Program-made: the position numbers and the translations under genes
In this document: in pieces, positions 53,088 through 62,647 of the stretch
Layout of the letters: each line of letters starts with the position of its first letter
Numbering within the stretch: the stretch's first letter is position 1
The notes under the pieces: generated by a model
Database searches by the model: none
The model's input: the letters and a program-made list of their open reading frames with translations, nothing else
Told to the model about the DNA's origin: nothing
Source of the DNA: Streptomyces aquilus
GTDB taxonomy: Bacteria > Actinomycetota > Actinomycetes > Streptomycetales > Streptomycetaceae
Direction: 5' to 3'
DNA: 64,000 bases
NCBI RefSeq assembly: GCF_003955715.1
Contig: NZ_CP034463.1
Coordinates: 10,106,001 to 10,170,000 of the forward strand

Positions 53088-55250
53088 TCACTGTTCCGGA
53101 GCGGTTGAGTCAGTGGCTGAGGTGTTTGCTGGTTGGGTGGCTGGGGTGGGGGTTTGGTGGTGGGTGAGGGCGTGGTGGCGTCGTTGGTATTCGGGGGTGT
53201 GGTGTGCGATGTGTTGGGGGGTGATGGGTCGGTTGTATTGGCCGGTGATTCCGTGGATTGCGCATTGCTGGGCGAGGTGGTCGGGGGTGGGCGGGGTGTT
53301 GTCCGTGTGGTGGGTCGTCCAGAGGTTGTAGAGGCGCCAGTTGAGGAGGTGTCGGCGGATGTTGGAGGGGCTGAGGGGTTTGCCGCCTCGTCCGAGGAGT
53401 CCTTGGTGGGCGAGGTGGGTGGAGAGTTGTTCGGGGGTGGGTTCGGTGCCGTGGAGGGCCTGGTAGTTCATCCATTCGAGGTAGTAGCGGTCGGTGAGGG
53501 TGAGGGAGTGGATGCTCGGCGGGTTGCGTCCGCGGTCGTCGGGGTGAGGGTCTGGTTGTTGCTGTGGGGCGGGTGGCGGTTCGTCAGCCGGGGTGGGTGG
53601 TGGGGGTGTTGGCGGCCGGGTGCCGTGGTGGCTCTCGTCTGTTCGGCGTGCGGGTTGTGGTGCTGGGGAGGTTGACTGGGAGCGCGGTGGGAGCGGTGGG
53701 CGGCTGGAGTCTGTGGCGGTGAGCGACGTAGGAGTACGGCCGGTCAGGGGATGGCCAGTGGCCTCGGGCCTGGAGTCGTTGCCGGGGGCTGCGGTGGCGG
53801 GTGGGTCGGCGTCGAGGGGTACGGACGCCAAGTGATGTTGCGTGGGGCCCCCGTTGGGGTGGTGGGTTTGCTGGCAGGGGTGTGGTTGCGCAGCATGTGC
53901 GGTCGGTGACGTGTCGAGTGGTCCGGCGTGGGGTGTGGGGTTGTTGTGGGTGGCCTCGGCTGTTTGCTGCGGACGGCTGTCGGTGGGTTGCTGATGGTGA
54001 GGTGCGGGGGTGTGACTGTTGTTGTCCGGCCGCCAGGAGGCCCAGGGTGCGGGGGCGGGCGTGGTGCCGGTGGGGTGGTGCAACGCCTGGTAGAAGGCGT
54101 CGAGTTGCTGCGGAGTGGGGCCGGGGTGGTGGGTGGGTGTGTTCGAGGTACTGGTGTCCGCGGGCTGCGCTGGGCGGCCGGGTGGGGGCTCAGAGGCGGG
54201 CTCTGTGCGGGGGAGCGGTGTCCTGGTGGATTTGCTGTTGATGGGGTGCGGGTGGCCGTGGGGTGGGGCTGCTGGGACGGGTGTTGGGGGTGTAGTGGGT
54301 CGCGGGTAGGAGTCGGGGGTGGTGAGGGGGATGGGGGTGCCGTAGCGGGCCAGGCGGAGGGGGAGGAGGGCTTGGACGGGTGCTGTGTGTCGCCAGGTGC
54401 GTCCGTAGCGGCTCTTCAACTGGGTCCGGTAGATGAGTTGTTGTTGTTCGAGGGTGATGGCCCGTTGGTAGGAGCGGATTTCCCAGAGTTTCATGCGCCG
54501 CCATAGCAGGAGGGTGCGGGCGGGGGCGAGGAGCCAGCGGGCAGGGCGGATGGGGTCCATGTGGGTGCCAGTGGTGAGGTGGGCGAGGCGGCCGGTGGCG
54601 TGGCGGGCGGCCTCAAGGGTGACGATGAACAGCAGTGGGATGACGGCATGCATGCTCACCCCGAGCGGGTCGGGCCAGGCGGTGGCGGCGTTGAAGGTGA
54701 TGGTGGCTGTGGTGAGCAGCCAGGCGGTGTGGCGGAGCAGGGGCAGGGGGATGCGCAGGTGGGTGAGGTGGAGGTCGAGGGCGAGTAGGACGCAGATGCC
54801 GGCGTCGATGCCGACGGGATAGAGCGCGGCGAAGTTGCCGAAGCCTTTGCGTTCGGCGAGGTCGCGGACGGCGGTGTAGGAGCCGGTGAACCCGATGCCG
54901 GCGATGAGTACGGCCCCGGTAGCGATGACGCCGGTGAGCAGGCGGTGCGTGCTGGTGGGCGGGGGAGGCGGCGGGGCGTTGTGAGGCGTGTCGACGGGTG
55001 CGGTCGATACCCGGAGGTGGCCGTCCGGCCTGTGCCGGGTATCGGGGGTTGGGGTGGGCGTGTTGTCGTGGCGTTGGTGGGTGGATGAGGGTGTCGTTGT
55101 GTGCTCGCGCCGCTCCTGGTCGGCGCCGGCTGGTTGCGGTATGGGTGTGTCTGGTGTGCGGGAGTGGTGGTGTGTGCCGGTGCTGGCTGCTGTGTGTGTG
55201 CGGTCGGCACCGGTGGCGGTGATACGACTGGTGGGTGGGGTAGGGGGCAT
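53088..55250 (-). CDS. DUF2637-type membrane protein with long low-complexity tail
   Basis: 720 residues. The first ~100 are Thr/Pro/His-rich and disordered. Four membrane spans follow: about 104-124 (LLTGVIATGAVLIAGIGFTG), 141-160, 166-187 and 197-215, with LYPVGIDAGICVLLALDL typical of DUF2637/Spd-type proteins. These occur in actinobacterial conjugative plasmids and AICEs, where they help DNA spread through mycelium. A Pro/Thr/His/Gln-rich stretch (about 300-590) precedes a conserved-looking C-terminal helical domain (LTDRYYLEWMNYQALHGTEP). Last gene of the leftward conjugation-like module. Confidence 0.7.
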   Translation of the reverse strand: MPPTPPTSRITATGADRTHTAASTGTHHHSRTPDTPIPQPAGADQERREHTTTPSSTHQRHDNTPTPTPDTRHRPDGHLRVSTAPVDTPHNAPPPPPPTSTHRLLTGVIATGAVLIAGIGFTGSYTAVRDLAERKGFGNFAALYPVGIDAGICVLLALDLHLTHLRIPLPLLRHTAWLLTTATITFNAATAWPDPLGVSMHAVIPLLFIVTLEAARHATGRLAHLTTGTHMDPIRPARWLLAPARTLLLWRRMKLWEIRSYQRAITLEQQQLIYRTQLKSRYGRTWRHTAPVQALLPLRLARYGTPIPLTTPDSYPRPTTPPTPVPAAPPHGHPHPINSKSTRTPLPRTEPASEPPPGRPAQPADTSTSNTPTHHPGPTPQQLDAFYQALHHPTGTTPAPAPWASWRPDNNSHTPAPHHQQPTDSRPQQTAEATHNNPTPHAGPLDTSPTAHAAQPHPCQQTHHPNGGPTQHHLASVPLDADPPATAAPGNDSRPEATGHPLTGRTPTSLTATDSSRPPLPPRSQSTSPAPQPARRTDESHHGTRPPTPPPPTPADEPPPAPQQQPDPHPDDRGRNPPSIHSLTLTDRYYLEWMNYQALHGTEPTPEQLSTHLAHQGLLGRGGKPLSPSNIRRHLLNWRLYNLWTTHHTDNTPPTPDHLAQQCAIHGITGQYNRPITPQHIAHHTPEYQRRHHALTHHQTPTPATQPANTSATDSTAPEQ

Positions 55251-55259
55251 GATGGTGGC

Positions 55260-57812
55260 CTAGGTGTGGCGGGCGTGGCCCAGGAGTTGAGTGATGAGCC
55301 GTTGGGTTTCTTCCTCCAGCGGGCTACCGAGGGTGTGGTTGATGTGCTGGGCGCGGCTGATGGCGGTGTGGACGCCGTGGCGGTTGCCTGCGGCGTGCTC
55401 GACCAGGATCCAGTCTCGGTAGAGGACTTCGGCGGTCTCGTCGATGTCGATGCCGCGGGCGATGGCGTGCCGGGCCTGGTCGAGGTCGTGGTGCGGGCCG
55501 GGGCTCATGCGGTGGGTGGCGATGGTGTGTGCCACTTGTGTGATGGCGGTGGTCATTTCCTGCTGCAGGGGTTCGGCCCAGGGCAGGGGTTTGCCGTCGA
55601 AGGGCGTACCGCGGACCAGCGCGAGTGCCTGCTCGAGTCGCTCGACGTCGATGAGTCCGGCGCTTGTGTGCGCAAGCAGATGCTGGGTGAGGTGTTGGAA
55701 GCGGGTCCAGTCGCAGGTGACGGTGGGTGCGAGGTGGTAGGGGTCGTCGCCGCTTCTGCGGCGGGGGACATAGGGCCGACCGGTGGGGTCGTCGCCGAGG
55801 GCGGCCCGCAGGCCGTGCATGCGGGCGTTGAGAGTGGTGGCGGACCAGGGATGGGCGGGGTCCATGTCGGTGCAGAGGGCGTCGGCGGTGCGTCCGGGTT
55901 TGAAATAGATCAGGGCGGCGAGCTGGGCGATGCGGGGGCCGTGCCCGCCGGCGTCAACGCCGTCGACCTCGACCGGCCCCAGAACCCGGATCTGCGGCGC
56001 GCTTGCCTCACGATGCGAGCGTGCGTTTGCCTCCGGTGGCGCGACGCTGCCGCCAGCCATGTGATGTGTGACGCCGTGGGCCGGGGGCGCATCTCCCGAT
56101 GTCGCCCCTGCCGGAGATACGGGATCGGTCGTTGTCGGGCGCACGGCGCTCAGGAGCGCGGGAAAGACAGCACCGTTGCCGCTGCCATCCTCGAGAGTCG
56201 CCGGCGCGGCTGGCGAACGGGTCTCCGAAGACGCGCTGGCTGGTGGAATGCCGGGGTTGTGCTGGTGCTGGCCAGGCTCGCGTTCGGCATCGTTCACGGC
56301 GCCGGGCAGGGTGTCTGGCCCCGAGCGGTGCGTGCGGGGCGGGCATGCTGCCGCGTCGCTGAGCGCGTGGGTGATCTGCAGGTAGGCGGTTGGGGTGAGG
56401 CGTTGCAGGGTGACCCACGTGTCCAGGTGTTCAAGGTACTGCGCCCGGTTGTCGGCCGTGTCGAGGACGGGCGCGTCAGGGAAGTGGGGTGCGGTGGTGT
56501 GGGCGGGTGCGATGAGGGTGAGGGGGCGAGTGGCGGGGGTGGTGGTGAGGTCGGCGAAGTGCCAGGCGGTGCTCGCGGTGAGAGGGTCGGCGCTCAGCAC
56601 CACCAGCGGCTGCTGGCCCGCGTCGGTTGACTGGTGTGCTTCCAGGAGCCGTTCTGTCGCTTCCCGTACGGCGTGTTGGCCGTCGGGCAGGGGGGTGAGG
56701 GCCGGGGTGGGCAGCAGGTGGTCGAGGCCGTCGGCGCAGCCCACGGTGATGAGTTCGAGGCCATCGGACCACGGGCTGGTGGTGAGTTCGAGGGCCAGTG
56801 CGGTGCAGACCTCGCTGATGTGTGCGGGTTCGCCGTCCAGGAGCAGGGCGGGCAGCGCGGCGAGGTTGAGCAGGAGCAGTTCGCCGTCGCTGGTGGTGCC
56901 GAGGGTGACCAGGGCGGGGTAGGGGGTGGGGACTTGGGCCGCGGTGTCCGCGTCCAGGAGGTCGGCGTCGTCCGGCAGCACCCACACGCCATCGGCGCCG
57001 GCCGTGAAGGGCGCGGGTGCGGCGCTGGTGGGATCTTCGTGCAGGACCTGCACGGTGGCGGTGCCGATGAGGGCTCCGGATACCGCGGGCAACTCTGCCG
57101 GCTTCGGGAGTTGGGCGTTGTGGTGGGCCATGGTGCGCAGGGCGGCATCCAGGAGCAAGACGCCGTCGGGCCTGTTCGTTTCCCCCGCCGCGTCGCCGGA
57201 CGCCGCCGTGTCCGTGTCGGTCTCCAGGCTCCTGTCGCGGCCCGCCTTCGGGTGCCGTCGTGTTCTGCGCAGGACGAGAACGGCGGTGAGTGCGGTTGTG
57301 GCCAGTGCGGCGGCGCCGAGCAGGGTGTAGAGGGGCAGCGTGTTGCCCTCGTCGGACGGGGCCGACGATTGCGTGCTGGAGGAGGCGCTGGATGGCGCGG
57401 CCGTTGCCGTTGCCGTTGCCGTGCTGGCGGGAGAAGTGCCCGCAGATGGGTGGGCGGAGGCGGTGCCGGGCTGTTCGGCGCTGTGGTGGTCCGGTGTGCG
57501 GGAGGCCGGCGGCCCGGCTGTGCCGTGGCCGGGAGGTGGGGCGTCCTGGCCGGTGATGACGTAGTTCAAGGCGAGCGGGGTGGAGGAGAAGTCCAGGACG
57601 CGCTCGGGTGCGAGGCGGGCGCCCGGGCGCAGGGCCAAGGAGGGGGTCGGCGAGGGGGCGTCAGATGAACTGTTCTCGTGGGCGGTGGCTGCTGTACGCG
57701 TGAGGCCTTTACTTCCACCGACGGCGTTGGCTGACACCAGGACGAGGATCAGCGCGAGGGCGAGCGCCTGGGGCAGGCGGAGGGCGGTGCGGTGTGCGCG
57801 GATGGAGGGCAT
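55260..57812 (-). CDS. Membrane protein with C-terminal BTAD domain
   Basis: 850 residues. N-terminal hydrophobic segment (about 14-33) and an outer Pro/Ser/Thr-rich region, then a second span (about 157-177, LLGAAALATTALTAVLVLRR). A cytoplasmic domain of ~300 residues follows, and the C-terminal 245 residues (IRVLGPVEVDGVDAGGHGPR, then a helical BTAD domain DVERLEQALALVRGTPFDG) match the regulator-type winged helix plus BTAD. BTAD regulators are normally soluble SARP-type proteins; membrane-anchored versions occur in streptomycete conjugative elements. Ten bases upstream of the DUF2637 gene, so same operon. Confidence 0.75.
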   Translation of the reverse strand: MPSIRAHRTALRLPQALALALILVLVSANAVGGSKGLTRTAATAHENSSSDAPSPTPSLALRPGARLAPERVLDFSSTPLALNYVITGQDAPPPGHGTAGPPASRTPDHHSAEQPGTASAHPSAGTSPASTATATATAAPSSASSSTQSSAPSDEGNTLPLYTLLGAAALATTALTAVLVLRRTRRHPKAGRDRSLETDTDTAASGDAAGETNRPDGVLLLDAALRTMAHHNAQLPKPAELPAVSGALIGTATVQVLHEDPTSAAPAPFTAGADGVWVLPDDADLLDADTAAQVPTPYPALVTLGTTSDGELLLLNLAALPALLLDGEPAHISEVCTALALELTTSPWSDGLELITVGCADGLDHLLPTPALTPLPDGQHAVREATERLLEAHQSTDAGQQPLVVLSADPLTASTAWHFADLTTTPATRPLTLIAPAHTTAPHFPDAPVLDTADNRAQYLEHLDTWVTLQRLTPTAYLQITHALSDAAACPPRTHRSGPDTLPGAVNDAEREPGQHQHNPGIPPASASSETRSPAAPATLEDGSGNGAVFPALLSAVRPTTTDPVSPAGATSGDAPPAHGVTHHMAGGSVAPPEANARSHREASAPQIRVLGPVEVDGVDAGGHGPRIAQLAALIYFKPGRTADALCTDMDPAHPWSATTLNARMHGLRAALGDDPTGRPYVPRRRSGDDPYHLAPTVTCDWTRFQHLTQHLLAHTSAGLIDVERLEQALALVRGTPFDGKPLPWAEPLQQEMTTAITQVAHTIATHRMSPGPHHDLDQARHAIARGIDIDETAEVLYRDWILVEHAAGNRHGVHTAISRAQHINHTLGSPLEEETQRLITQLLGHARHT

Positions 57813-57823
57813 GCCGGTGTGCC

Positions 57824-58411
57824 TTATCCGGTGATGGTGATGGTGGTGGTGTCGAACAGGGGCATCTGGAAGCCGACGTGGTCGGTGGTGGCGGGTGGGG
57901 CGGGGAACTGCATGAACACCTCGGCCTTCTGGTGGGGTTTGAGGCGGGTGAGGCCGATGGTGGTCAGGGGGTTGCCGTCGGTGTCGCGCAGCACGTAGTA
58001 GCGCTTGTGGTGGGTGAAGTCGATGAGGGTGGCGCCGGCCAGGGAGGGGCTGGTTCTGACGATGTCGTCTTCGGTGCCGCGTAGCTGGGCGGGCACGGTG
58101 ATCAGGACGTTGGAGGTATTGCGCAGGATGCCGCGCAGGGTGAGATAGCCGGTCTGGTCGCGGTCGGCCGCGGTGAGTATCAGCGTGAGGCCGGCCGGCC
58201 CGTCGAGTTCGGCCAGTACCGTCGCCGCACGGCCTGTCTGGGTGCGCGGTGTGCTGCTGGTTCGGGCGGCGGGCGTGGGGGCGGAGTCGGTGGGGTCGGG
58301 TTGAGGTGAGGGTGGTGAGCCGGCGCAGTTGGTCGTGGTGAGAATGAGGCCCGCTGTGATCGTCATGGCTAACAGGCGCCGGGTGAACCTGGTGCTGCCC
58401 AGGCTGGTCAT
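57824..58411 (-). CDS. Lipoprotein of the conjugation-like module
   Basis: 195 residues; GAAAGGAC upstream of the ATG. Lipobox Cys29 in LILTTTNCAGS. A Pro/Thr-rich linker, then a beta-rich domain (AGLTLILTAADRDQTGYLTL, VGFQMPLFDTTTITITG). Outer-surface lipoprotein, function unknown. Encoded eleven bases before the BTAD protein gene, so coexpressed. May be part of the transfer apparatus. Confidence 0.75.
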   Translation of the reverse strand: MTSLGSTRFTRRLLAMTITAGLILTTTNCAGSPPSPQPDPTDSAPTPAARTSSTPRTQTGRAATVLAELDGPAGLTLILTAADRDQTGYLTLRGILRNTSNVLITVPAQLRGTEDDIVRTSPSLAGATLIDFTHHKRYYVLRDTDGNPLTTIGLTRLKPHQKAEVFMQFPAPPATTDHVGFQMPLFDTTTITITG

Positions 58412-58493
58412 GGGAACGCTGTCCTTTCGGTTGGAGAGGGCGTTCGGTCGAGGGGGCGGCGGCCGGGGGCGGGCCGGCTGTGCGGCGGTGCGG

Positions 58494-58748
58494 TCACGGC
58501 TGGGTGGGCAGGGGTGCGGGCCAGACGGTGATGGTGTCGCCGTCGAGGGTGACGTGGCGGTGGGGGAAGCGGGCGCGGACCAGTTGGAGGTCGTCGGGGT
58601 CGAAGTCGGTGAGGCCTTCGATGACGTAGGCGCGGCCGATGCGGGTGACGGCCTGGGTGGCCGGCGGCCACTGATCCGGGCCCGCGGCGTCGCCGGTGCT
58701 CTCGACGAGACGTTCCTGACTGCGAACGATGTGTGTGACTCGGTGCAT
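58494..58748 (-). CDS. Small protein at the head of the module
   Basis: 84 residues from the ATG at 58748 (GGGAG six bases upstream). TRIGRAYVIEGLTDFDPDDL and HVTLDGDTITVWPAP suggest a small alpha/beta fold. No family recognised. First gene after a well-formed promoter, 82 bases ahead of the lipoprotein. Confidence 0.65.
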   Translation of the reverse strand: MHRVTHIVRSQERLVESTGDAAGPDQWPPATQAVTRIGRAYVIEGLTDFDPDDLQLVRARFPHRHVTLDGDTITVWPAPLPTQP

Positions 58749-58814
58749 GTGATGCTCCCTCAAGTGCGGTCTATGGCAAGCGGGGTGCGAGTTGCGCGGC
58801 GAGTGACAGGAGCG

Positions 58815-58843
58815 AATCTATAATTCGCTTACGCAAAGTTCAA
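58815..58843 (-). promoter_or_regulatory. Promoter of the 58748-53088 operon, overlapped by an inverted repeat
   Basis: On the minus strand, -35 TTGAAC (58843-58838) and -10 TAGATT (58820-58815) are separated by exactly 17 bases, close to the housekeeping sigma consensus. AGCGAAT-CTATA-ATTCGCT (58811-58829) overlaps the -10, a natural operator position. Start site would lie about 60 bases before the ATG at 58748. Confidence 0.7.
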
Positions 58844-59204
58844 GTGATTTGGGGTGCGTTACAAACCTGCGACATTCGACAGCCCCGCCACGGCCATCAC
58901 GGCGGCTACCGTCATGGCCCCCTATGCCGGTGCCGCTCGCCCTGGTGACAAGCACCGCAGCCGCGGCAGCAAGGGTCGCTGGTGCTCCACGGCACTGCCG
59001 TGCGGTGGCTCAGGTCTGCTGAGTCGGCCTGTCGGTGAGCGGGCCGAGAGCCTCGACGTTTATCCAGCACCGCTGTGCCGAGGGGGAGTTCACGGTGCAG
59101 ACAGCCGCGAGGCGGCGACTGGTGAAGAGGAGGCCATGCGCGGCGTGCTGCCCCGGGGAGCAGGGGCGGCGCCGGTCGTCGCCTCGGGAGTGGTTGGGGG
59201 TGGG
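58844..59204. other. 360-bp gap between the ATPase gene and the promoter
   Basis: No credible gene on either strand. Short open frames here are GC-shadow reading without ribosome sites. It contains the 3' flank of the ATPase gene and the upstream part of the module promoter. Confidence 0.35.
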
Positions 59205-61841
59205 TCATTGGTATCCCCGGTTGTCTTTGGTCAGGCGTGTGGGGGTTGTGGCGGTGGTGAGGTGGGTGAGGAAGGCCTGGACGCGGGCTTGTTGGGCGGC
59301 GGCGGTAGCGGTGAGGCGGTTCAGGGGCTGGGTGCGGGCGGTGGTGTGGGCGGCGGCGTTGAGGGCGGGAACCTGGTGGGGGCGGGCTTGCTCGGCGAAG
59401 ACGTCGTCGAGGTGGCAGCCGGTGAGACGGACGGGTCCGATGCGGCGTCCGTTGACGGTCAGGGAGGTGTAGTGCTGGTAGCGGTCGAGGGCGGCGACTT
59501 CGGTCGGGCTGGGGGTATCGCCCCATTCAGCGGTGATGGGGGCGATGGCTGTGGTGGAACCGGTGGTAGTGGACAGGGTGGAGGCGTTTTGGGTCAGTGA
59601 CTGCCGCACCGGGGCGGGCAGGCGGGCCAGGAGTTGGGTCATGCCGTGGACGCTGACGTGGTATTTGCGGAAGTCCTCGAACATGGCGGCGATGGTCTCC
59701 GGGGCGGCCCCAGTCAGGGTGATCAGCTCGTCGAAGTACAGCCGGAACGGCCGGCGTTGGTGTTCGGGGATGTCCCGGCGGGAGCGGACGGCGCGCAGCA
59801 GGTCGCGGGCGATCAGCGCGGTCAGCAGTCGGTCGGTGGGCCCGGTCCCGGCCGGGCAGATCCATACGATGAGGCCGTTGTCCATGGCGGCACGGCTGTT
59901 GTAGACGCCGGCGGGCTGGCCGAGGAAGGCGCGGGTTATGGGGTGGGCGGCGAGCCGGGCGAGGGGGTTGAGGACGACGGCGAAGGCGTCCTGCGGCAGG
60001 TGGGGGAACACGGTCTGCCACCACGAGCGGGTGTCCGCGTCGAGACGGCCGGTGGTGGCGGCCAGGGCCGCGGCGCGGAAGTCGGGGTCGGTGAGCAGGG
60101 GCCGGATCTGGAAGAGGGTGGCCTGGTCCTCCAGCCGGCCGGCCTGGCAGGCGCTCTGGTTGATGGCCGTCAGGACGGTGAGGGCGGCGGTCAGGATGGT
60201 CAGCGCGCGGGGCGCGGTGGCATCGTCCCAGCCCAGGACGGTGGCGAAGGCGTCCGCGACTGCCTCCACCACTTCGTGGGGGGCCTGGCCGTGCTGCAGG
60301 GCCAGCGGGTTCCACGAACTGAGCTGCGGCTGCGGGCCGGTGGTGTTGAGGTCGATCAGCGCGATCCGCCCCATCAGGTGGGGATGGGCGAGGAAGGGCG
60401 CGGCGCGGGGCCAGGAGTCGCGGTGCGGGTCGAGGAACATCAGCGCGCCGCCGGCGTGGGCGTAGGCGATGGCCTGGGCGAGGGCGCGTTCGGTCTTGCC
60501 GCCGCCGGCTTTGCCGACCGCGCACTCGAACAAGGTTTCTGCGGTGTGGGTGGCGACCAGGCGGCGGCGTCCGTCGGGGTGTTGGTAGATGCCTTGCAGG
60601 AGCAGTGCGGGGTCGCCGAAGCGGAAGGTGGGCAGCTCTGTAGAGAGCAGCGGCAGGCGGCAGTGGACGGTCGGAGGTTTGAGCAGTCCGACGAGTTCTT
60701 CCAGGCGTACCCAGTTCGCCCGGGGCGGCCGGCACAGGCCCAGATTCCAGCGCCGTTCGAAGCCGCGGCGGGTGGGCCAGTGATCGGCGCCCAGACGCCA
60801 GGGGCCCAGTCGCAGCCCGCGCATCGACCACCGTGAACGGCCTCCGAAGACATCGAGTGCGGCCTGGAGTTGGGCGAGGCGCGCCTGGGCGCGCCCTTGG
60901 GTATTGGAGGCGCACATCACCAGCAGCTGCACGCGTACGAGGTGATCGTCGGCGGCGAGTTTGCCCAACGCCTCCTCCCGATCCACCCGCCGCGGCAAGG
61001 GCGGCATCACCAGCCGCCGGCCCGGTCCGGTGTCGCGGCCGGTGATGAGCTGGCGGAGTTGGGCGGTGAGGGAGTCTTCGAGGCCTGCGGTGTCGTGGCG
61101 CAGCCAGCGTGCGGCCCGTTGCGCTTCACGGTGCTCGGTACGGCGGGCAGCACCCATCAGCTGGGCGCGGCGGGCGCGCAAGGCCCATTTGGGAGCGCGC
61201 TGGAGGTCGAGGCGCAGCTCCGCGAGGTCGCCGAGCTCGCCGCGCAGGTCCGAGACCGCGTCGATGAGCGGCTGGAGCGGGTCCGGGTCCAGCGGCACCT
61301 CCCGCAAGGTTGCGGTGGGGGTGCCGCGCAAGACGAACTCCGCCCGCACCGTGTGCGTGCGCGGGGTGTCGTGGATGGGGCGGGCTCGCTGGACGGTGAC
61401 GGCCGGTCCGAACGGGGTGATGGACAGCAGCCGTTGTCCGCCGGCCGGCCCCTCGACGCGGTAACGCAGGGGGGTGCTGCCGTCGGCGCGCAGCCGGATC
61501 TGCACAGCCTTGGCCCGCCGCGGTACCCACCACGGCATGGACGTGGAGGCACGGGCGAGCTGGACGCCGCGGCGGAAGATCTCCTCCAGAGAGGGGTCGA
61601 AGTGGAGGGTGGGGACGAGTTCCAGAGCCATGCGTTCTGCGGACGCGCGTGCGGCGAGCCGGCGGATGAGCCATTCGGCTGCGGCCCAAAGACCGGCGAT
61701 GGCCAGCACCGGCACCCACCAGTGCTGGAACAGCCAGCCGGCGGCGTCGATCACGCCAGTGAGCAGGCCATGTGCCCGGCTGGCCGCAGCCGTTGACCAA
61801 CGGGCGGGGTCGGCCGGGTGCGCGGTTATTGCTGGGCCCAT
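59205..61841 (-). CDS. Conjugative-transfer ATPase (TraD/VirD4- or VirB4-like)
   Basis: 878 residues from the ATG at 61841 (AAGGGAG eight bases upstream). An N-terminal membrane segment (about 40-58, HWWVPVLAIAGLWAAAEWLI) anchors it. The ATPase domain has Walker A VGKAGGGKTERAL (443-450) and GGALMFLDPHRDS, and further on PFRLYFDELITLTGAA (Walker B-like) and FEDFRKYHVSVHGMTQLLAR, as in coupling proteins. Such ATPases power DNA transfer in actinobacterial T4SS-like systems. The reading extends upstream to 62651, but that part lacks protein-like content. Confidence 0.85.
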   Translation of the reverse strand: MGPAITAHPADPARWSTAAASRAHGLLTGVIDAAGWLFQHWWVPVLAIAGLWAAAEWLIRRLAARASAERMALELVPTLHFDPSLEEIFRRGVQLARASTSMPWWVPRRAKAVQIRLRADGSTPLRYRVEGPAGGQRLLSITPFGPAVTVQRARPIHDTPRTHTVRAEFVLRGTPTATLREVPLDPDPLQPLIDAVSDLRGELGDLAELRLDLQRAPKWALRARRAQLMGAARRTEHREAQRAARWLRHDTAGLEDSLTAQLRQLITGRDTGPGRRLVMPPLPRRVDREEALGKLAADDHLVRVQLLVMCASNTQGRAQARLAQLQAALDVFGGRSRWSMRGLRLGPWRLGADHWPTRRGFERRWNLGLCRPPRANWVRLEELVGLLKPPTVHCRLPLLSTELPTFRFGDPALLLQGIYQHPDGRRRLVATHTAETLFECAVGKAGGGKTERALAQAIAYAHAGGALMFLDPHRDSWPRAAPFLAHPHLMGRIALIDLNTTGPQPQLSSWNPLALQHGQAPHEVVEAVADAFATVLGWDDATAPRALTILTAALTVLTAINQSACQAGRLEDQATLFQIRPLLTDPDFRAAALAATTGRLDADTRSWWQTVFPHLPQDAFAVVLNPLARLAAHPITRAFLGQPAGVYNSRAAMDNGLIVWICPAGTGPTDRLLTALIARDLLRAVRSRRDIPEHQRRPFRLYFDELITLTGAAPETIAAMFEDFRKYHVSVHGMTQLLARLPAPVRQSLTQNASTLSTTTGSTTAIAPITAEWGDTPSPTEVAALDRYQHYTSLTVNGRRIGPVRLTGCHLDDVFAEQARPHQVPALNAAAHTTARTQPLNRLTATAAAQQARVQAFLTHLTTATTPTRLTKDNRGYQ

Positions 61842-62404
61842 TCGGGTGCTCCCTTCGTGTGGGTGCGGGTGACGTGCCAGCCACTGATGCGCAGGACGAT
61901 GCCCGCCCACCTCAGTCGCCCTATCGCGCGCTCTGGGGAGGTGCCGGGGAAGACCGTGTGCCGCCGGGTGCGGACGATCCGGGTGGCGTCCGCCCGCAGC
62001 AAGTGCGGACGGAGGCGAGCAGCTCTCCTTCCTGGGCGGCCGGGTAATCGGCGGGCCAGGTGTCCTCCCGCGCGCCTGATGGGCCGGTCGCCGACCAGTC
62101 CCTCGCCGTGCGGTACCAGACCCGACGCGGTGCGCGTCGCAGGCACCGCTGTGCGCGTGGTGGCGGGGTTCGCGGTGGCAGACGGGCTGGCGGCAGGCGA
62201 AACCGTCACCGCCGACGGACGCGCGGCCACAGCTGGCAGGCCGGCAGCGGATAGAGCTGTCCCGGTCCCGGATGCATCCGTGGCTGCGGGTGCGGGCGGC
62301 ACTTCCATCGATGCGGGTGGAGACTCCGGCAACGACGGGAGCGGCTGCTGTGCGTCCGCCGCCAGCGGGGCAATGCCACCGGTGGCCAGGAGTGTGCTCG
62401 ACAC
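61826..62404 (-). CDS. Probable small exported or membrane-associated protein
   Basis: 192 residues from GTG 62404, weak ribosome site. The N-terminal part (STLLATGGIAPLAADA) resembles a short signal region; a Pro/Ala/Ser/Thr-rich middle leads to a basic C-terminus (AIGRLRWAGIVLRISGWHVT). It ends 16 bases inside the ATPase gene start, suggesting coupling. Function unknown. Confidence 0.5.
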   Translation of the reverse strand: MSSTLLATGGIAPLAADAQQPLPSLPESPPASMEVPPAPAATDASGTGTALSAAGLPAVAARPSAVTVSPAASPSATANPATTRTAVPATRTASGLVPHGEGLVGDRPIRRAGGHLARRLPGRPGRRAARLRPHLLRADATRIVRTRRHTVFPGTSPERAIGRLRWAGIVLRISGWHVTRTHTKGAPEWAQQ

Positions 62405-62647
62405 CAGCGATGCAGGCGGGGAACACGTTTCGGATGCGCGAGAAGGATTCGGCCGCTACCAGGCCCGGTCCGGGTGGCCGGCAGCGCGGTGAAGTGCGGA
62501 GCGCCGTGACGAAAACCTGTGCCGCGCGAGGCGGCTTTGCCCGCCGGGCAGGCCACGGCAGCGCGTCCGGCCGGGGATTGACACCATCACGACCCATCAC
62601 CTGGACACCTCTGTCTCTTTGTTGCGGAACTTCATGCGGGGTGGCGG

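Noticed and set aside
59634..60836. 400-residue rightward frame opposite the ATPase
   Set aside because: Gly/Val/Gln-rich mirror of the true gene; such long antisense frames are common in high-GC DNA.
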